Shown: piece by piece, positions 28,116 to 39,549 of the stretch
Layout: each line of letters begins with the position of its first letter
How positions within the stretch are numbered: position 1 is the stretch's first letter
DNA from: Marinomonas alcarazii
GTDB taxonomy: Bacteria; Pseudomonadota; Gammaproteobacteria; Pseudomonadales; Marinomonadaceae
Assembly: GCF_003208215.1 (NCBI RefSeq)
Contig: NZ_QKLW01000002.1
Coordinates: 62,001 to 126,000 of the forward strand
Reading direction: 5' to 3'
DNA: 64,000 bases
Made by a program: the position numbers and the translations under genes
The notes under the pieces: model-generated
Database searches by the model: none
Told to the model about the DNA's origin: nothing
What the model saw: the letters and a program-made list of their open reading frames with translations, nothing else

Positions 28116-29570
28116 TTAACGCAAAACAACATCATATTGATCTTGCGTATAAACAGAATCCACTTGAAAACGGATAGTTTTGCCGATGAATGCTTCCAAT
28201 TCAGCAACAGCAACACTTTCTTCATCAAGAAACCTTTCCACTACAGCGCTCGCAGCCAACACAGTGTATGTCTGAGAGTTATATGCTCGGTCCGCTCTTA
28301 AAATTTCTCGGAACACCTCATAACATACGGTTTCCGGTGTCTTAACAAGCCCACTCCCCCGACAAGAACGACAAGGCTCACACAAGGTTTGCCCCAGACT
28401 CTCACGCGTTCTTTTTCTTGTCATTTCTACCAGACCAAGCTCAGAAACCCCGGTAATTTTGGTTTTAGCATGGTCTGCATCTAATACTTTCTCGAGCATA
28501 CGTAGAACTTGACGCTTATGCTCTTCATCTTCCATATCAATAAAGTCTATGATGATGATACCACCAAGATTTCGCAACCTCAGTTGTCGACCTATTGCCG
28601 TAGCAGCCTCAAGGTTCGTCTTGTAGATAGTCTCTTCAAGGTTTCGACTCCCGACAAAGGCCCCCGTATTAACATCGATAGTGGTCATAGATTCCGTTTG
28701 CTCAACCAACAAATAGCCACCCGACTTCAACTGTACCTTACGGTCTAAAGCCTTATGAATCTCATCCTCAACACTGTATAAATCAAAGATTGGACGCTCA
28801 CCAGGATAATACTCAATACGGTCTCTAAGATCTGGAATGAAATCTTCAGCAAAAGAGCGCAACTTAGCGTAATTCTCTTTCGAATCAATACGAATTTTTT
28901 CTGTCGAAAGCCCTACCAAATCACGCATGGTACGCAAATGCAGCGGAAGGTCTTCATAAATAATAGAGGGCGCCTTCGCATTTTGCATACGACGCTTAAC
29001 GGATTGCCATAGACGGGTTAGGAATTTGATATCTGAAAGAATTTCTTCTTCACCAGCCCGCTCTGCTGCTGTTCTTAGAATATAGCCACTGTTTTCATCC
29101 GCATCAGTAAGAGCTTCAGATACGAGCGTTTTAAGACGCTCACGCTCAACCTCATCTTCAATACGTTGACTCACCCCTACGTGTGCTTGATCTGGCATAT
29201 AAACCAAGTAACGAGAAGGAATAGAAAGATGAGTTGTTAACCGTGCCCCTTTTGAACTAATAGGGTCTTTTGTCACTTGAACCACTAACGATTGCCCTTC
29301 ACGCAAATAATCACCAATCTGATCACTTGGGTTAACAGCATCACGGCTCACGACTTCTGACACATGGATAAAAGCCGCCCTCTCTAAGCCAATATCAACA
29401 AATGCCGCTTGCATACCTGGAAGAACACGTACAACCTTGCCTTGGTAAATATTGCCAACAATCCCTTTACGACTTGAGCGCTCTATATAGACTTCTTGCA
29501 ACACGCCGTTCTCAACTAGAGCAACGCGAATCTCCATAGGAGTAACATTAATGAGTACATCTTCACTCAT
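28116..29570 (-). CDS. rng: Ribonuclease G
   Basis: A 484-residue RNase E/G family endonuclease. An S1 domain (GNIYQGKVVRVLPGMQAAFVDIG, about 38-120), the catalytic core with metal-binding aspartates in TIDVNTGAFVG and IIIDFIDMEDEEH, and a zinc-link cysteine cluster LCEPCRSCRGSG. The short length and lack of the long disordered tail separate it from RNase E. It processes 16S rRNA 5' ends and degrades mRNAs. It overlaps maf by eight bases. Confidence 0.96.
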   Translation of the reverse strand: MSEDVLINVTPMEIRVALVENGVLQEVYIERSSRKGIVGNIYQGKVVRVLPGMQAAFVDIGLERAAFIHVSEVVSRDAVNPSDQIGDYLREGQSLVVQVTKDPISSKGARLTTHLSIPSRYLVYMPDQAHVGVSQRIEDEVERERLKTLVSEALTDADENSGYILRTAAERAGEEEILSDIKFLTRLWQSVKRRMQNAKAPSIIYEDLPLHLRTMRDLVGLSTEKIRIDSKENYAKLRSFAEDFIPDLRDRIEYYPGERPIFDLYSVEDEIHKALDRKVQLKSGGYLLVEQTESMTTIDVNTGAFVGSRNLEETIYKTNLEAATAIGRQLRLRNLGGIIIIDFIDMEDEEHKRQVLRMLEKVLDADHAKTKITGVSELGLVEMTRKRTRESLGQTLCEPCRSCRGSGLVKTPETVCYEVFREILRADRAYNSQTYTVLAASAVVERFLDEESVAVAELEAFIGKTIRFQVDSVYTQDQYDVVLR

Positions 29571-30174
29571 GTGACATTTCCTCTAGCGAATGAATTCCGA
29601 ATTGGGCTAACAATTCAGCCGTTTCATACAGGGGCAGCCCAACAACAGCAGAATATGATCCTGACATAGTGCGTACGAAAATAGAACCCAAACCTTGAAT
29701 ACCGTATGAGCCAGCCTTGTCTTTAGGCTCATTCGTCTTCCAATACAAGTCTATTTCTACGTCTGAGATATCACGAAAAACCACATCACTTACAACACAT
29801 TTAGTAGCAACATGCTCAAGGTCAATATTACATAAACAAAGAGAGGTAATGACTTGGTGGGAACGGCCCGATAGCCGCCTTAACATGGATCTTGAATCTT
29901 CAAGAGAATCTGGCTTACCAAGAATGCAGCCATCTACGACCACACTGGTATCGGACGCAAGAAAAACAACGGAAGAGTCAAACTGAAGATTTTGCTGTGT
30001 ATACATCTTTGATGCCGCACGCGCTTTTTCTACTGCCATGCGCACAACATATTCTTTCGCCTCCTCCCGCTCTCTTGGCGTCTCATCGATGTCGGCAGGC
30101 AACACCTCAAAATCGTTAACCAAAAGACTAAGCAGCTCTTTCCTTCTCGGCGAAGCTGAAGCCAAAACAAGCAT
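29563..30174 (-). CDS. maf: Maf/YhdE family nucleotide pyrophosphatase
   Basis: A 203-residue Maf protein with LASASPRRKELLSLL at the start, SDTSVVVDGCILGKP and GLGSIFVRTMSGSYSAVVGLPLYET. Members hydrolyse dTTP, UTP and modified nucleoside triphosphates; the YhdE subgroup, located next to mreD and rng as here, is a dTTP/UTP pyrophosphatase. Confidence 0.93.
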   Translation of the reverse strand: MLVLASASPRRKELLSLLVNDFEVLPADIDETPREREEAKEYVVRMAVEKARAASKMYTQQNLQFDSSVVFLASDTSVVVDGCILGKPDSLEDSRSMLRRLSGRSHQVITSLCLCNIDLEHVATKCVVSDVVFRDISDVEIDLYWKTNEPKDKAGSYGIQGLGSIFVRTMSGSYSAVVGLPLYETAELLAQFGIHSLEEMSHE

Positions 30175-30194
30175 AATGTTTCCCTAAAATAAAC

Positions 30195-30668
30195 CTAGCG
30201 AATAGCATAAATACGTCGCACACTGCGAAGTATGACGAAAGACCAAGGCCATAACGCCCCAGTAATAACCGCAGGCATAAATATCATTAATGTTGGTTCA
30301 GCATTACCAAGGTAATGATCAACCCAGAAATCGATAAGTTGATTCACACTAACCAACATACATATAAAAAACCCTTGCTGCCAACGGTGGTACATCCGCA
30401 AACGTTTATAAAATACAGCACAGGTATAGGCAATAATGACATAGGTTAATGAGTGCTGACCGATTATACCGCCCTGTAATAGATCAACCATTAAGCCCAA
30501 AAACCAAGCCAAGCCGACACCAACACGGAAAGGCAAGGCAATCACCCAATACAAAATAACCAGCAAAGCCCACTCAGGACGGAACCAGACAAGGTCTCCG
30601 GGGAAAGGCACCGCTTCAAGCATCAAGGCGGTTAGCAAGGTAATACAGAATACAAAGATAGGCTTCAT
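30195..30668 (-). CDS. mreD: Rod shape-determining protein MreD
   Basis: A 157-residue inner-membrane protein with about five membrane segments, of normal length for MreD. It belongs to the elongasome with MreB, MreC, RodA and PBP2. Its start overlaps the mreC stop by four bases (ATGA). Sequence conservation in MreD is low, and the call leans on position and hydropathy; GGIIGQHSLTYVIIAY and LFMVNLLIG-like helices agree. Confidence 0.92.
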   Translation of the reverse strand: MKPIFVFCITLLTALMLEAVPFPGDLVWFRPEWALLVILYWVIALPFRVGVGLAWFLGLMVDLLQGGIIGQHSLTYVIIAYTCAVFYKRLRMYHRWQQGFFICMLVSVNQLIDFWVDHYLGNAEPTLMIFMPAVITGALWPWSFVILRSVRRIYAIR

Positions 30669-31501
30669 GATCGTCCCGCCTTAGGCTTTTCTATTAGCAT
30701 AACGTGGCGACTTCGCCCCAATTGAGCTAAAGGCACAACTTCCACATCAGCATAGGCTTTGCCCTGTGTATATTTCACACTGCGAACCACACCGACAGGA
30801 TAACCACTAGGGAATCGATTATCTAAACCAGAAGTAGTAAGCACATCACCTTTTCTAATGTCGACAGAACGTGGCACGCTCATCAGCTCCATTACGGTGA
30901 CACTTCCAGTGCCTCGTAAAATACCTCTAAAGCCAGTACGAGATAACTGCACGGGCACAAAGTGATTGGCGTCTGCAATCAATAGCACTCGGCTACTGTA
31001 AGCGGAAGTTTCAACGACTTGACCCAACACACCGGTGGCATCTAAAACAGGCTGACCAACATAAGCACCAGAGGAAAACCCTTTATCGATCATCAATCTA
31101 TGGCTGTAGGCATTTTGGTCAAAACCGATTACTTCAGCCATAACGACTTTTTCATCAACCCGCTGGGATGCATCCAACAACTCGCGCAAGCGCACATTTT
31201 CGGCCTGCAGAGATTCAAGACGCTGCTGCCGGCTACGTAGAAGTAAAATTTCAGCCTGCAAAGATTTATTCTCTCTAACCAAGCCTTCCCTACTCGCTAG
31301 ATGCTCACCAGCCCAGTTGAACATTTTTTGAGGAGTATTAACCACAACTTGAATAGGAGTCACAAGCAAAGTCAGATATGGCCTTACTTGTGAAAACGCA
31401 GAATAACGCACATCAGCAACGATCATTGCAACAGACAAAATAACCAACACAACAAAACGCGCGCTGGATACTTTGCCACTGAAAAGAAGCGAATTATTAA
31501 T
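30665..31501 (-). CDS. mreC: Rod shape-determining protein MreC, apparent ATT start
   Basis: MreC is a bitopic protein that links MreB to PBP2. The visible protein has a membrane helix (VVLVILSVAMIVADVRY), a coiled coil (about 60-110) and a beta-rich C-terminal domain. The first ATG/GTG/TTG in frame is the GTG at 31450, which starts inside the membrane helix, has no ribosome-binding site and gives 261 residues. Upstream, an open stretch encodes INNSLLFSGKVSSARFV, the expected short basic cytoplasmic segment, up to an ATT at 31501 with TAGGAG six bases ahead of it. That gives 278 residues. The frame closes with a stop at 31511-31513. ATT starts are rare but known (infC). Confidence 0.9.
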   Translation of the reverse strand: MNNSLLFSGKVSSARFVVLVILSVAMIVADVRYSAFSQVRPYLTLLVTPIQVVVNTPQKMFNWAGEHLASREGLVRENKSLQAEILLLRSRQQRLESLQAENVRLRELLDASQRVDEKVVMAEVIGFDQNAYSHRLMIDKGFSSGAYVGQPVLDATGVLGQVVETSAYSSRVLLIADANHFVPVQLSRTGFRGILRGTGSVTVMELMSVPRSVDIRKGDVLTTSGLDNRFPSGYPVGVVRSVKYTQGKAYADVEVVPLAQLGRSRHVMLIEKPKAGRS

Positions 31502-31517
31502 GGTACGCTCCTAACGC

Positions 31518-32797
<1,280 letters not shown>

Positions 32798-33085
32798 ATG
32801 TCCATAGACAAACAAGACGTGCAAAAGATTGCACACTTGGCACGCCTCGCTCTTACTGAGGCAGACGCCGATCAATACCAACACTCTCTTTCAAGCGTTT
32901 TATCACTCGTTGAGCAAATGCAATCTGTTGATACCGATGGTGTTGAACCTCTTTCTAATCCACTTGAGATGACGCAACGCTTAAGAGAAGACATAGTCAC
33001 CGAAGAAAACCGTCGTGACGCATTCTTAGCAAACGCACCTCAGACCGAAGCTGGCCTTTTCCTAGTACCGAAAGTGATCGATTAA
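32798..33085 (+). CDS. gatC: Asp/Glu-tRNA amidotransferase subunit C
   Basis: A 95-residue GatC with the usual start [22 protein letters not shown] and the [13 protein letters not shown] motif. It wraps around GatA and GatB and stabilises the complex that makes Gln-tRNA and Asn-tRNA from mischarged Glu/Asp-tRNA. GatA follows after 11 bases. Confidence 0.96.
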   Translation: MSIDKQDVQKIAHLARLALTEADADQYQHSLSSVLSLVEQMQSVDTDGVEPLSNPLEMTQRLREDIVTEENRRDAFLANAPQTEAGLFLVPKVID

Positions 33086-33096
33086 GAGAGACAAGC

Positions 33097-34557
33097 ATGT
33101 TCGAACAAAGCATCTCGACATTGGCGCAAAAGCTGCGCAATAAAGACATTTCAAGCGTTGAGCTAACGCGCCTATTTTTAGCGCGTATCGCTAAGCTTGA
33201 TCCGCAATTAAATAGTTACATTACTGTTAGCGAGCAGCGCGCTCTTGAACAAGCAGCCGCAGCTGATGCGCTTATTCAAAATGGCCAAGGCACTAGCCTG
33301 ACCGGCATCCCTATTGCCCACAAAGATTTATTCTGCACGGAAGGCACATTAACCACATGTGGCTCAAAAATGCTGAACAACTTTATTCCGCCCTATGAAT
33401 CCACCGTAACCAGTCGCATCCAACAAGCTGGCGCAGTAATGCTAGGCAAAACCAACATGGATGAGTTCGCGATGGGTTCTTCCAATGAGAACAGCTTCTA
33501 CGGTGCTGTGAAAAACCCATGGAACCTAGACATGGTTCCAGGTGGATCTTCTGGTGGCTCCGCTGCTGCCATTGCGGCCGGTCTAGCCGTAGCAGCAACC
33601 GGCACAGATACAGGCGGCTCCATTCGACAACCGGCTTCTTTCTGCGGCATTACTGGTCTTAAACCGACCTACGGCCGTGTATCTCGTTTCGGCATGATTG
33701 CTTATGCATCCAGCCTTGACCAAGGTGGCCCAATGGCGAAAAGCGCAGAAGATTGCGCGCACTTAATGCAAGCCATGGCAGGTTTTGATGAAAAGGACTC
33801 AACGTCAGCAGAAACACCCGTTGAAGACTATTTAGCCAACCTAAACGCGCCATTAACGGGTCTAAAAATTGGCTTACCAAAAGAGTACTTTGGTGAAGGC
33901 CTAGACCCACAAGTTGCCGATATCATTATGGCCGCCGTAAAAGAGTTTGAGAAACTAGGCGCAACAGTAAAAGAGATTTCACTGCCTAACTTGCAGCTTA
34001 GCATTCCTTCGTACTACGTAATTGCACCTTCTGAGGCATCTTCAAACCTATCTCGTTTTGACGGTGTTCGTTTCGGTCATCGCTGCGACGATCCAAAAGA
34101 CTTGCTGGATATGTACAAACGCTCACGCGCTGAAGGTTTTGGCAGTGAAGTACAAAAACGCATCATGGTTGGCACCTATGCGCTTTCTGAAGGCTACTAC
34201 GACGCCTATTACCTAAAAGCACAAAAAATTCGCCGTCTTATCAAAGAAGACTTCGTTAAAGCGCTTAATGAAGTGGATGTGATCATGGGCCCTGTTGCAC
34301 CAACGACAGCATTCGGTCTTGGCAGTAAAACCAGCGACCCAGTTGCCATGTATCTAGAAGATATTTATACGCTATCCGTCAACCTTGCTGGTATCCCAGC
34401 GATGTCTGTTCCAGCTGGCTTTGCCAATGGCATGCCTGTCGGCCTACAAGTAATGGGTAATTATTTTGCCGAAGCCAAGCTATTAAACGTAGCGCATCAG
34501 TATCAGCAACACACTGATTGGCATTTACAAACACCAACTATGGCAAAAGGAGCATAA
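33097..34557 (+). CDS. gatA: Asp/Glu-tRNA amidotransferase subunit A
   Basis: A 486-residue amidase-signature enzyme that releases ammonia from glutamine. The Ser-cisSer-Lys triad is Lys76 (IAHKDLF), Ser151 ([11 protein letters not shown]) and Ser175 ([11 protein letters not shown]). Length is normal. GatB starts two bases after its stop. Confidence 0.98.
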   Translation: MFEQSISTLAQKLRNKDISSVELTRLFLARIAKLDPQLNSYITVSEQRALEQAAAADALIQNGQGTSLTGIPIAHKDLFCTEGTLTTCGSKMLNNFIPPYESTVTSRIQQAGAVMLGKTNMDEFAMGSSNENSFYGAVKNPWNLDMVPGGSSGGSAAAIAAGLAVAATGTDTGGSIRQPASFCGITGLKPTYGRVSRFGMIAYASSLDQGGPMAKSAEDCAHLMQAMAGFDEKDSTSAETPVEDYLANLNAPLTGLKIGLPKEYFGEGLDPQVADIIMAAVKEFEKLGATVKEISLPNLQLSIPSYYVIAPSEASSNLSRFDGVRFGHRCDDPKDLLDMYKRSRAEGFGSEVQKRIMVGTYALSEGYYDAYYLKAQKIRRLIKEDFVKALNEVDVIMGPVAPTTAFGLGSKTSDPVAMYLEDIYTLSVNLAGIPAMSVPAGFANGMPVGLQVMGNYFAEAKLLNVAHQYQQHTDWHLQTPTMAKGA

Positions 34558-34559
34558 GC

Positions 34560-36005
34560 ATGAACTGGGAAGTTGTTATCGGCCTTGAGATTCATACTCA
34601 GCTCTCTACAAAATCAAAATTGTTTTCTGGCGCTGCCGTTGGCTTTGGCGCAGAACCAAACACACAAACCACACTGGTTGATCTAGGTATGCCTGGTGCA
34701 TTACCTGTATTCAACAAGGAAGCCTTGCGTATGGCGGTTATGTTTGGCCATGCAATTAATGCCGAAATCGGCATGTCATCCGTTTTTGCTCGTAAAAATT
34801 ACTTTTACCCAGACCTTCCAAAAGGCTATCAAACCAGCCAAATGGATCACCCTATTGTGGGCAAAGGCTATCTAGATGTAATGCTTGACGACGGAACCAC
34901 TTCTCGTATCGGCATCACTCGCGCGCACCTTGAGGAAGATGCAGGGAAATCCTTGCATGAAGACTTCCAAGGAATGACAGGCATCGACCTAAATCGCTCT
35001 AGCACACCTTTATTGGAAATCGTATCTGAGCCAGATATTCGCTCTGCAAAAGAAGCGGTTGCTTACGTTAAGATGATTCACTCTATTGTGACTTACCTAG
35101 GCATTTGTGATGGCAACATGGCAGAAGGCTCTATGCGTTGCGACATCAACTTATCGCTACGACCAAAAGGACAGCAAGAATACGGTACACGCACCGAGAT
35201 TAAGAACGTCAACTCGTTCCGTTTTATCGAAAAAGCCATTTACACTGAAATCGAGCGTCAAGCAGACATTTTAGAAGACGGCGGTCGCATCATTCAGGAA
35301 ACACGCCTGTATGACCCAGAAAAAAACGAAACTCGCAGCATGCGTTCAAAAGAAGACGCGAACGATTACCGCTACTTCCCATGCCCAGATCTACTTCCAG
35401 TAGTACTGACGCAAGAATACGTAGACGGCATTAAAGCAACGCTACCAGAACTGCCAAGCCAAAAAGCGGCACGCTTCCAAAGCGAGTATGGACTAAGCGA
35501 ATACGATGCCAACGTCCTATCCTCTTCGCGCGCCATGGCGGACTTTTTTGAAACAGCCAATACCATTGTGGCAGACGCTAAACTGACGGCAAACTGGGTA
35601 ATGGGCGAACTAAGCAAGCTTCTTAACCAAGAACAGCTAGAAATTGAAAACGCACCAGTTAGCGCTAAAGCATTTGGCGAGTTGCTCGTTCGAATTAAAG
35701 ACAACACCATCAATGGCAAAACAGCAAAAGATGTGTTGCAAGCCATATGGAACGGCGAAGGCTCTGCCGATGAAATCATCGAAGCCAAAGGCCTAAAACA
35801 AGTGACAGATACTGGCGCGATCGAAGCCATGATCCAAACTATTTTAGACGCTAATGCCGCTCAAGTTGAGCAATACCGCGCAGCAGACGAAGACAAGCAG
35901 AAGAAAATGATCGGCTTCTTTGTTGGGCAAGTTATGAAAGCATCGCAAGGCAAAGCCAATCCAGGTTTGGTGAACCCTATATTGACCAAGATGCTGAAAG
36001 GCTAA
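34560..36005 (+). CDS. gatB: Asp/Glu-tRNA amidotransferase subunit B
   Basis: A 481-residue protein. The N-terminal kinase-like cradle ([41 protein letters not shown]) activates the mischarged tRNA carboxylate; the helical YqeY-like C-terminal domain binds the tRNA. The start at 34560 is chosen because it starts with the conserved WEVVIGLE; the upstream ATG lies within gatA. It ends the operon at a strong terminator. Confidence 0.98.
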   Translation: MNWEVVIGLEIHTQLSTKSKLFSGAAVGFGAEPNTQTTLVDLGMPGALPVFNKEALRMAVMFGHAINAEIGMSSVFARKNYFYPDLPKGYQTSQMDHPIVGKGYLDVMLDDGTTSRIGITRAHLEEDAGKSLHEDFQGMTGIDLNRSSTPLLEIVSEPDIRSAKEAVAYVKMIHSIVTYLGICDGNMAEGSMRCDINLSLRPKGQQEYGTRTEIKNVNSFRFIEKAIYTEIERQADILEDGGRIIQETRLYDPEKNETRSMRSKEDANDYRYFPCPDLLPVVLTQEYVDGIKATLPELPSQKAARFQSEYGLSEYDANVLSSSRAMADFFETANTIVADAKLTANWVMGELSKLLNQEQLEIENAPVSAKAFGELLVRIKDNTINGKTAKDVLQAIWNGEGSADEIIEAKGLKQVTDTGAIEAMIQTILDANAAQVEQYRAADEDKQKKMIGFFVGQVMKASQGKANPGLVNPILTKMLKG

Positions 36006-36024
36006 AATCGCTCATTTACAATGC

Positions 36025-36055
36025 AAAAAGCCGCACCATGAGTGCGGCTTTTTTT
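36025..36055. terminator. Bidirectional terminator after gatB
   Basis: A-tract, stem AAGCCGCAC / GTGCGGCTT, 5-base loop, T-tract. It serves gatB and the converging response-regulator gene. Confidence 0.9.
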
Positions 36056-36082
36056 ATTGCGCTTGAGTTACGTAATCACACA

Positions 36083-37321
36083 TCAAAAACTGGCGACAAT
36101 TCGATCTCGACCAGAACATTTCGCTTCGTGCAAATTCTGCTCTGCTATTCGAATCAACTCCTCGAACGTATCGACTTTATCGCTGCAAATACCAACACTG
36201 AAAGCCAAACGAATTTTACCTTCCGTAAACTCCTTTAAACGTAAAGTTTCCAAGAAAGCATTCACTTTATCCTGTAGTTCTTGGCCTGCTACTTTTGCAA
36301 CAACACAAAACTCTTCTCCACCAAAACGACCAAGCAACACACCAGGAAACGCGTCGATAAATTCTCGACCAACCGACTCAAGCAAGCTGTCCCCAACCTG
36401 ATGACCGTATGTATCATTAACTTGCTTAAAATGGTCGATATCAAACATCGCTAGGGAAACATCCGAAGCATTGTCACTGAGCAGCAACTCCCCTTCTTCA
36501 AACAAGCAGCGACGATTTTTTAATTTGGTCAAAGGGTCGATATTCGCCAGATTTCGTATAGTCTCAAGCATCTCCTGCGCTTCTAAACTATGTATAACCC
36601 GACAATGAAACTCTTCGTGATAAAAAGGCTTCTTGAGAAAATCATTGGCACCTGCCTTAATAAATTTGGCCGATAACGTATTATCTCCTTCTGCTGACAA
36701 ACCAATAATCACCAGATCTTGAAAGCGGGAGTTATAACGAAGCATACGAACAAGATCATAACCATTAACCAAAGGCATATTATAATCTGCAATCAACATG
36801 CGAATATCAGAATCTTCCTCAAGCTTAGCCAGAGCAGCCTGACCATTCTCGGCCTCAACGACATTAAAGCAATATTGCTCCAACAATATTCTGATAAACA
36901 ACCGACTGGTAGAGGAGTCTTCAGCAACCAACACTTTAACACCTTGGTTACGATTCAAGCGTTCAATCACCTTGATCACATGATTAAAAGAGTAACGGCT
37001 GTCTTTGGTAATATAGTCCAAAACCCCTTTATTAAGCAGTCTTAGCCGCAAGTTATCATCAAAGTTCCCAGTCAGCACCACACAGGGAATTCTACGAGAT
37101 AAAATCAGATCAACAATCTCGCCATTTGGCGCATCAGGCAAGTTAAGATCAACAATCGCTGCAAAATATTCTTCACCAGAATGCGCCAATTTATCTTCAG
37201 CTTCTTTGTAACAAGTACACAAAATCGGTGTAAACAAAGCCGTTTGGGAAAGCAAATGATGGAGAACCTTCAAATCGACAGGACCGTCCTCAACGACTAA
37301 TATTTTTCTTTCCTTTACCAT
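36083..37321 (-). CDS. PleD-like diguanylate cyclase (REC-REC-GGDEF)
   Basis: A 412-residue response regulator. REC1 (about 5-120) has the phosphoacceptor Asp58 (AAIVDLNLPD) with Thr84 and Lys106; REC2 (about 127-245) has Asp179 (IADYNMP) with KKPF at the end; a GGDEF domain follows with GGEEF at 334-338 and FDIDHFKQVNDTYGH. It should make cyclic di-GMP when phosphorylated. The inhibitory RxxD site nine residues before GGEEF is absent (FPGV instead). The ATG at 37321 is preferred to a TTG six bases upstream. No kinase gene is adjacent. Confidence 0.92.
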   Translation of the reverse strand: MVKERKILVVEDGPVDLKVLHHLLSQTALFTPILCTCYKEAEDKLAHSGEEYFAAIVDLNLPDAPNGEIVDLILSRRIPCVVLTGNFDDNLRLRLLNKGVLDYITKDSRYSFNHVIKVIERLNRNQGVKVLVAEDSSTSRLFIRILLEQYCFNVVEAENGQAALAKLEEDSDIRMLIADYNMPLVNGYDLVRMLRYNSRFQDLVIIGLSAEGDNTLSAKFIKAGANDFLKKPFYHEEFHCRVIHSLEAQEMLETIRNLANIDPLTKLKNRRCLFEEGELLLSDNASDVSLAMFDIDHFKQVNDTYGHQVGDSLLESVGREFIDAFPGVLLGRFGGEEFCVVAKVAGQELQDKVNAFLETLRLKEFTEGKIRLAFSVGICSDKVDTFEELIRIAEQNLHEAKCSGRDRIVASF

Positions 37322-37492
37322 GCTCAATTCCCAATATAAAAAGTAAGGCCATACTTTTTGAATATTTTTAAATTATCCCCTATGACCCACGATTCCGATA
37401 CTCTAAAATACTTACTCTACATCATGGTTTTGTAAAAATCAGACAATACTTAACATTAACTTAATCTAACTAAATGCAAGGCGGTTCTATAT

Positions 37493-37780
37493 ATGCAATG
37501 CAGAGAAAATTGCGGAGCATGCTGTACAGCCCCATCCATAAGCTCTCCTATACCAGGTATGCCAAATGGAAAAGCCGCTGGAGAGCCTTGCATACAGCTA
37601 CTTGCAGATTATCGCTGCGCTATATTTGGCGACCCCTCAAGACCAGAGGTATGCGACAAATTTAGTGCCGAAGAATACATATGCGGAACTAACCGCGAAG
37701 AAGCACTCTATATATTGACCCATTTGGAAGATGAAACTAGCCCAATCAACACTGGCTTATTAAAAAGGAAATATCAATGA
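37493..37780 (+). CDS. YkgJ family cysteine-cluster protein
   Basis: A 95-residue protein with the pattern CRENCGACCTAP near the N-terminus and further cysteines in GEPCIQL, YRCAIF, EVCDKF and YICGTN, which match the CxxCxxCC-type YkgJ family, thought to bind zinc or an iron-sulphur cluster. An AAGGCGG lies eight bases before the ATG. The stop overlaps the start of the L,D-transpeptidase gene by four bases (ATGA), so the two are translated together. Function is unknown. Confidence 0.85.
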   Translation: MQCRENCGACCTAPSISSPIPGMPNGKAAGEPCIQLLADYRCAIFGDPSRPEVCDKFSAEEYICGTNREEALYILTHLEDETSPINTGLLKRKYQ

Positions 37781-39447
37781 TACCAGCGAAGCACCTTCTA
37801 CCTTTACTCTGTGTTAGCTTATTGCTCGGAGCCTGTTCCACCTCAAATACAAGCAAACAATTCATTGTTGTTCCTCCAAGTGAATCACAAATAGAAAGCA
37901 GCGTAAAAGAGCAAGTATCACTCGCCCTTAATGCTTTCACCCCTGTGGCTGGGCAAGCACTACCCAACAACACAGTCCTTGAAGCCTATGAAGCTCGCGG
38001 CTACGATCCAATTTGGATTCAAGACAAAAAAATCAACATGTCGATTTATAAGCTCGTTGATATTCTAGAGCAATCTCAAAGCCAAGGTCTAAATCCCATT
38101 CATTACCATGCTGGGATTATCAAAGAATATTTAGCCCTAAAAAGCCCAACACCTCAGCAACTAGCAGAGATGGATGTCATTTCGACTATTGCCTTAACCA
38201 GCTACGCCCATGACATTAGCAATGGCCGCTACGAACCTCAGCTGATAGACCCAAATTGGCAACTTGATGCGCCAAGCAACACCTGGAAAGATTTACTGTA
38301 TCTCGACTCTGCAACCGACATGGTAAATTCACTGCAACTTCTGTCACCACGCAGCCCACAATATCAAGTTTTACAAAAATGGCTGGTTTATTACCAAGAC
38401 CTAGCTGCAAAAGAAAGTGATATTTTCGTTAGCGCTGGTGTACCTTTATCCCTTGGCGATACAGGACCAAGAGTCGCTCAATTAAGAGCAAGGCTAGTAC
38501 AACTTGGCGACATTCGCTTTTCTACCCGCAAAGTTAACGAAGAGCAATTTGATGCACGTCTGCGAGAAGCATTGATGCGCTTTCAGCGTCGCCACCACCT
38601 AACAGCGGATGGCGCTGCAGGCTCTCGGACAATTGAAATGCTAAACGTTCCACTTGAAACCAGAGCCAAGCAAATCGCTTATAACTTAGAGAGATGGCGC
38701 TGGCTACCAAGCGAATTAGAAGCAAACCGTATCTGGGTAGACCTGACCAACTACACGGTTGATATGCACCTAAATGGCGAACTCACCTCAATGAAAGCCG
38801 TTATTGGTAAACCTGACAGGAAAACCCCTGTGTTTAAAGGCTTAATGACCTATATGGTCACTAATCCAACATGGCGTGTACCGCATCGTATCGCCAGAGA
38901 AAACCTTTTACCAAAACTGCAAGCAGACCCAAATTATCTCGTAAAACATGGCTATAAAGTTTTCTCTAGCTGGAGCATTGGTGCAAAAGAACTTGATTCA
39001 ACCAAAATCAATTGGCAAGCAATCAGCGAAGACAAGCTAGCCTTCCGCTTTGAACAAGAACCAGATGAAGGCAACGCCCTAGGCCAATATAAATTTATGT
39101 TTCCGAACAAAAATGAAATTTATTTGCACGACACACCCGCTAAACACTTATTTCGTGAAAGCGACAGAGCATTTAGTTCAGGTTGCGTGCGCCTAGAAAA
39201 CCCAGTTGAGTTTGCCAGAGAAATCACCAAAGGCAGCAAGCAATACAATGCCATGAACAACTCACTAAAAAATCAAAGCAATACTGTTATCTCACTGCCT
39301 ACCTATATCCCAGTGTATTTGGTGTACTTCACAGTCGTTCCTAATGCAAACGGTATGCTGGAGTTTCGTAACGATGTATACGAAAGAGATGCTCTAATGG
39401 AAGAAGCGATGGGCTACTCACCCTTCCGATCAAGAGACTCCATTTAA
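37777..39447 (+). CDS. L,D-transpeptidase lipoprotein, YcbB/LdtD-like
   Basis: A 556-residue protein with a lipoprotein signal ending LLLGAC (Cys20), an Ldt scaffold region (about 55-200), a peptidoglycan-binding domain (LSLGDTGPRVAQLRARLVQLG and LREALMRFQRRHHLTADGAAG, about 225-290) and a YkuD domain (about 318-500). The catalytic site is His451 and Cys470 in HDTPAKHLFRESDRAFSSGC. The family makes 3-3 cross-links in peptidoglycan. A lipid anchor with Ser at +2 suggests the outer membrane; E. coli LdtD instead has an inner-membrane anchor. It is coupled to the YkgJ gene upstream. Confidence 0.9.
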   Translation: MIPAKHLLPLLCVSLLLGACSTSNTSKQFIVVPPSESQIESSVKEQVSLALNAFTPVAGQALPNNTVLEAYEARGYDPIWIQDKKINMSIYKLVDILEQSQSQGLNPIHYHAGIIKEYLALKSPTPQQLAEMDVISTIALTSYAHDISNGRYEPQLIDPNWQLDAPSNTWKDLLYLDSATDMVNSLQLLSPRSPQYQVLQKWLVYYQDLAAKESDIFVSAGVPLSLGDTGPRVAQLRARLVQLGDIRFSTRKVNEEQFDARLREALMRFQRRHHLTADGAAGSRTIEMLNVPLETRAKQIAYNLERWRWLPSELEANRIWVDLTNYTVDMHLNGELTSMKAVIGKPDRKTPVFKGLMTYMVTNPTWRVPHRIARENLLPKLQADPNYLVKHGYKVFSSWSIGAKELDSTKINWQAISEDKLAFRFEQEPDEGNALGQYKFMFPNKNEIYLHDTPAKHLFRESDRAFSSGCVRLENPVEFAREITKGSKQYNAMNNSLKNQSNTVISLPTYIPVYLVYFTVVPNANGMLEFRNDVYERDALMEEAMGYSPFRSRDSI

Positions 39448-39464
39448 AACCTTAACACCACCAT

Positions 39465-39505
39465 AAAAATGCCCGATAAGTATCATCTACTTATCGGGCA
39501 TTTTT
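39465..39505. terminator. Bidirectional terminator between the L,D-transpeptidase gene and rlmM
   Basis: Long perfect stem AAAAATGCCCGATAAG / CTTATCGGGCATTTTT, nine-base loop. Serves both converging genes. Confidence 0.92.
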
Positions 39506-39549
39506 ACATCAACCACGTTCAGGCTTTCAGCTTCAAAGAACAAGCTACT

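Noticed and set aside
35372-35830. 152-codon open frame on the minus strand inside gatB
   Set aside because: It is antisense to a highly conserved coding region and has no family features; it follows from the codon pattern of gatB.
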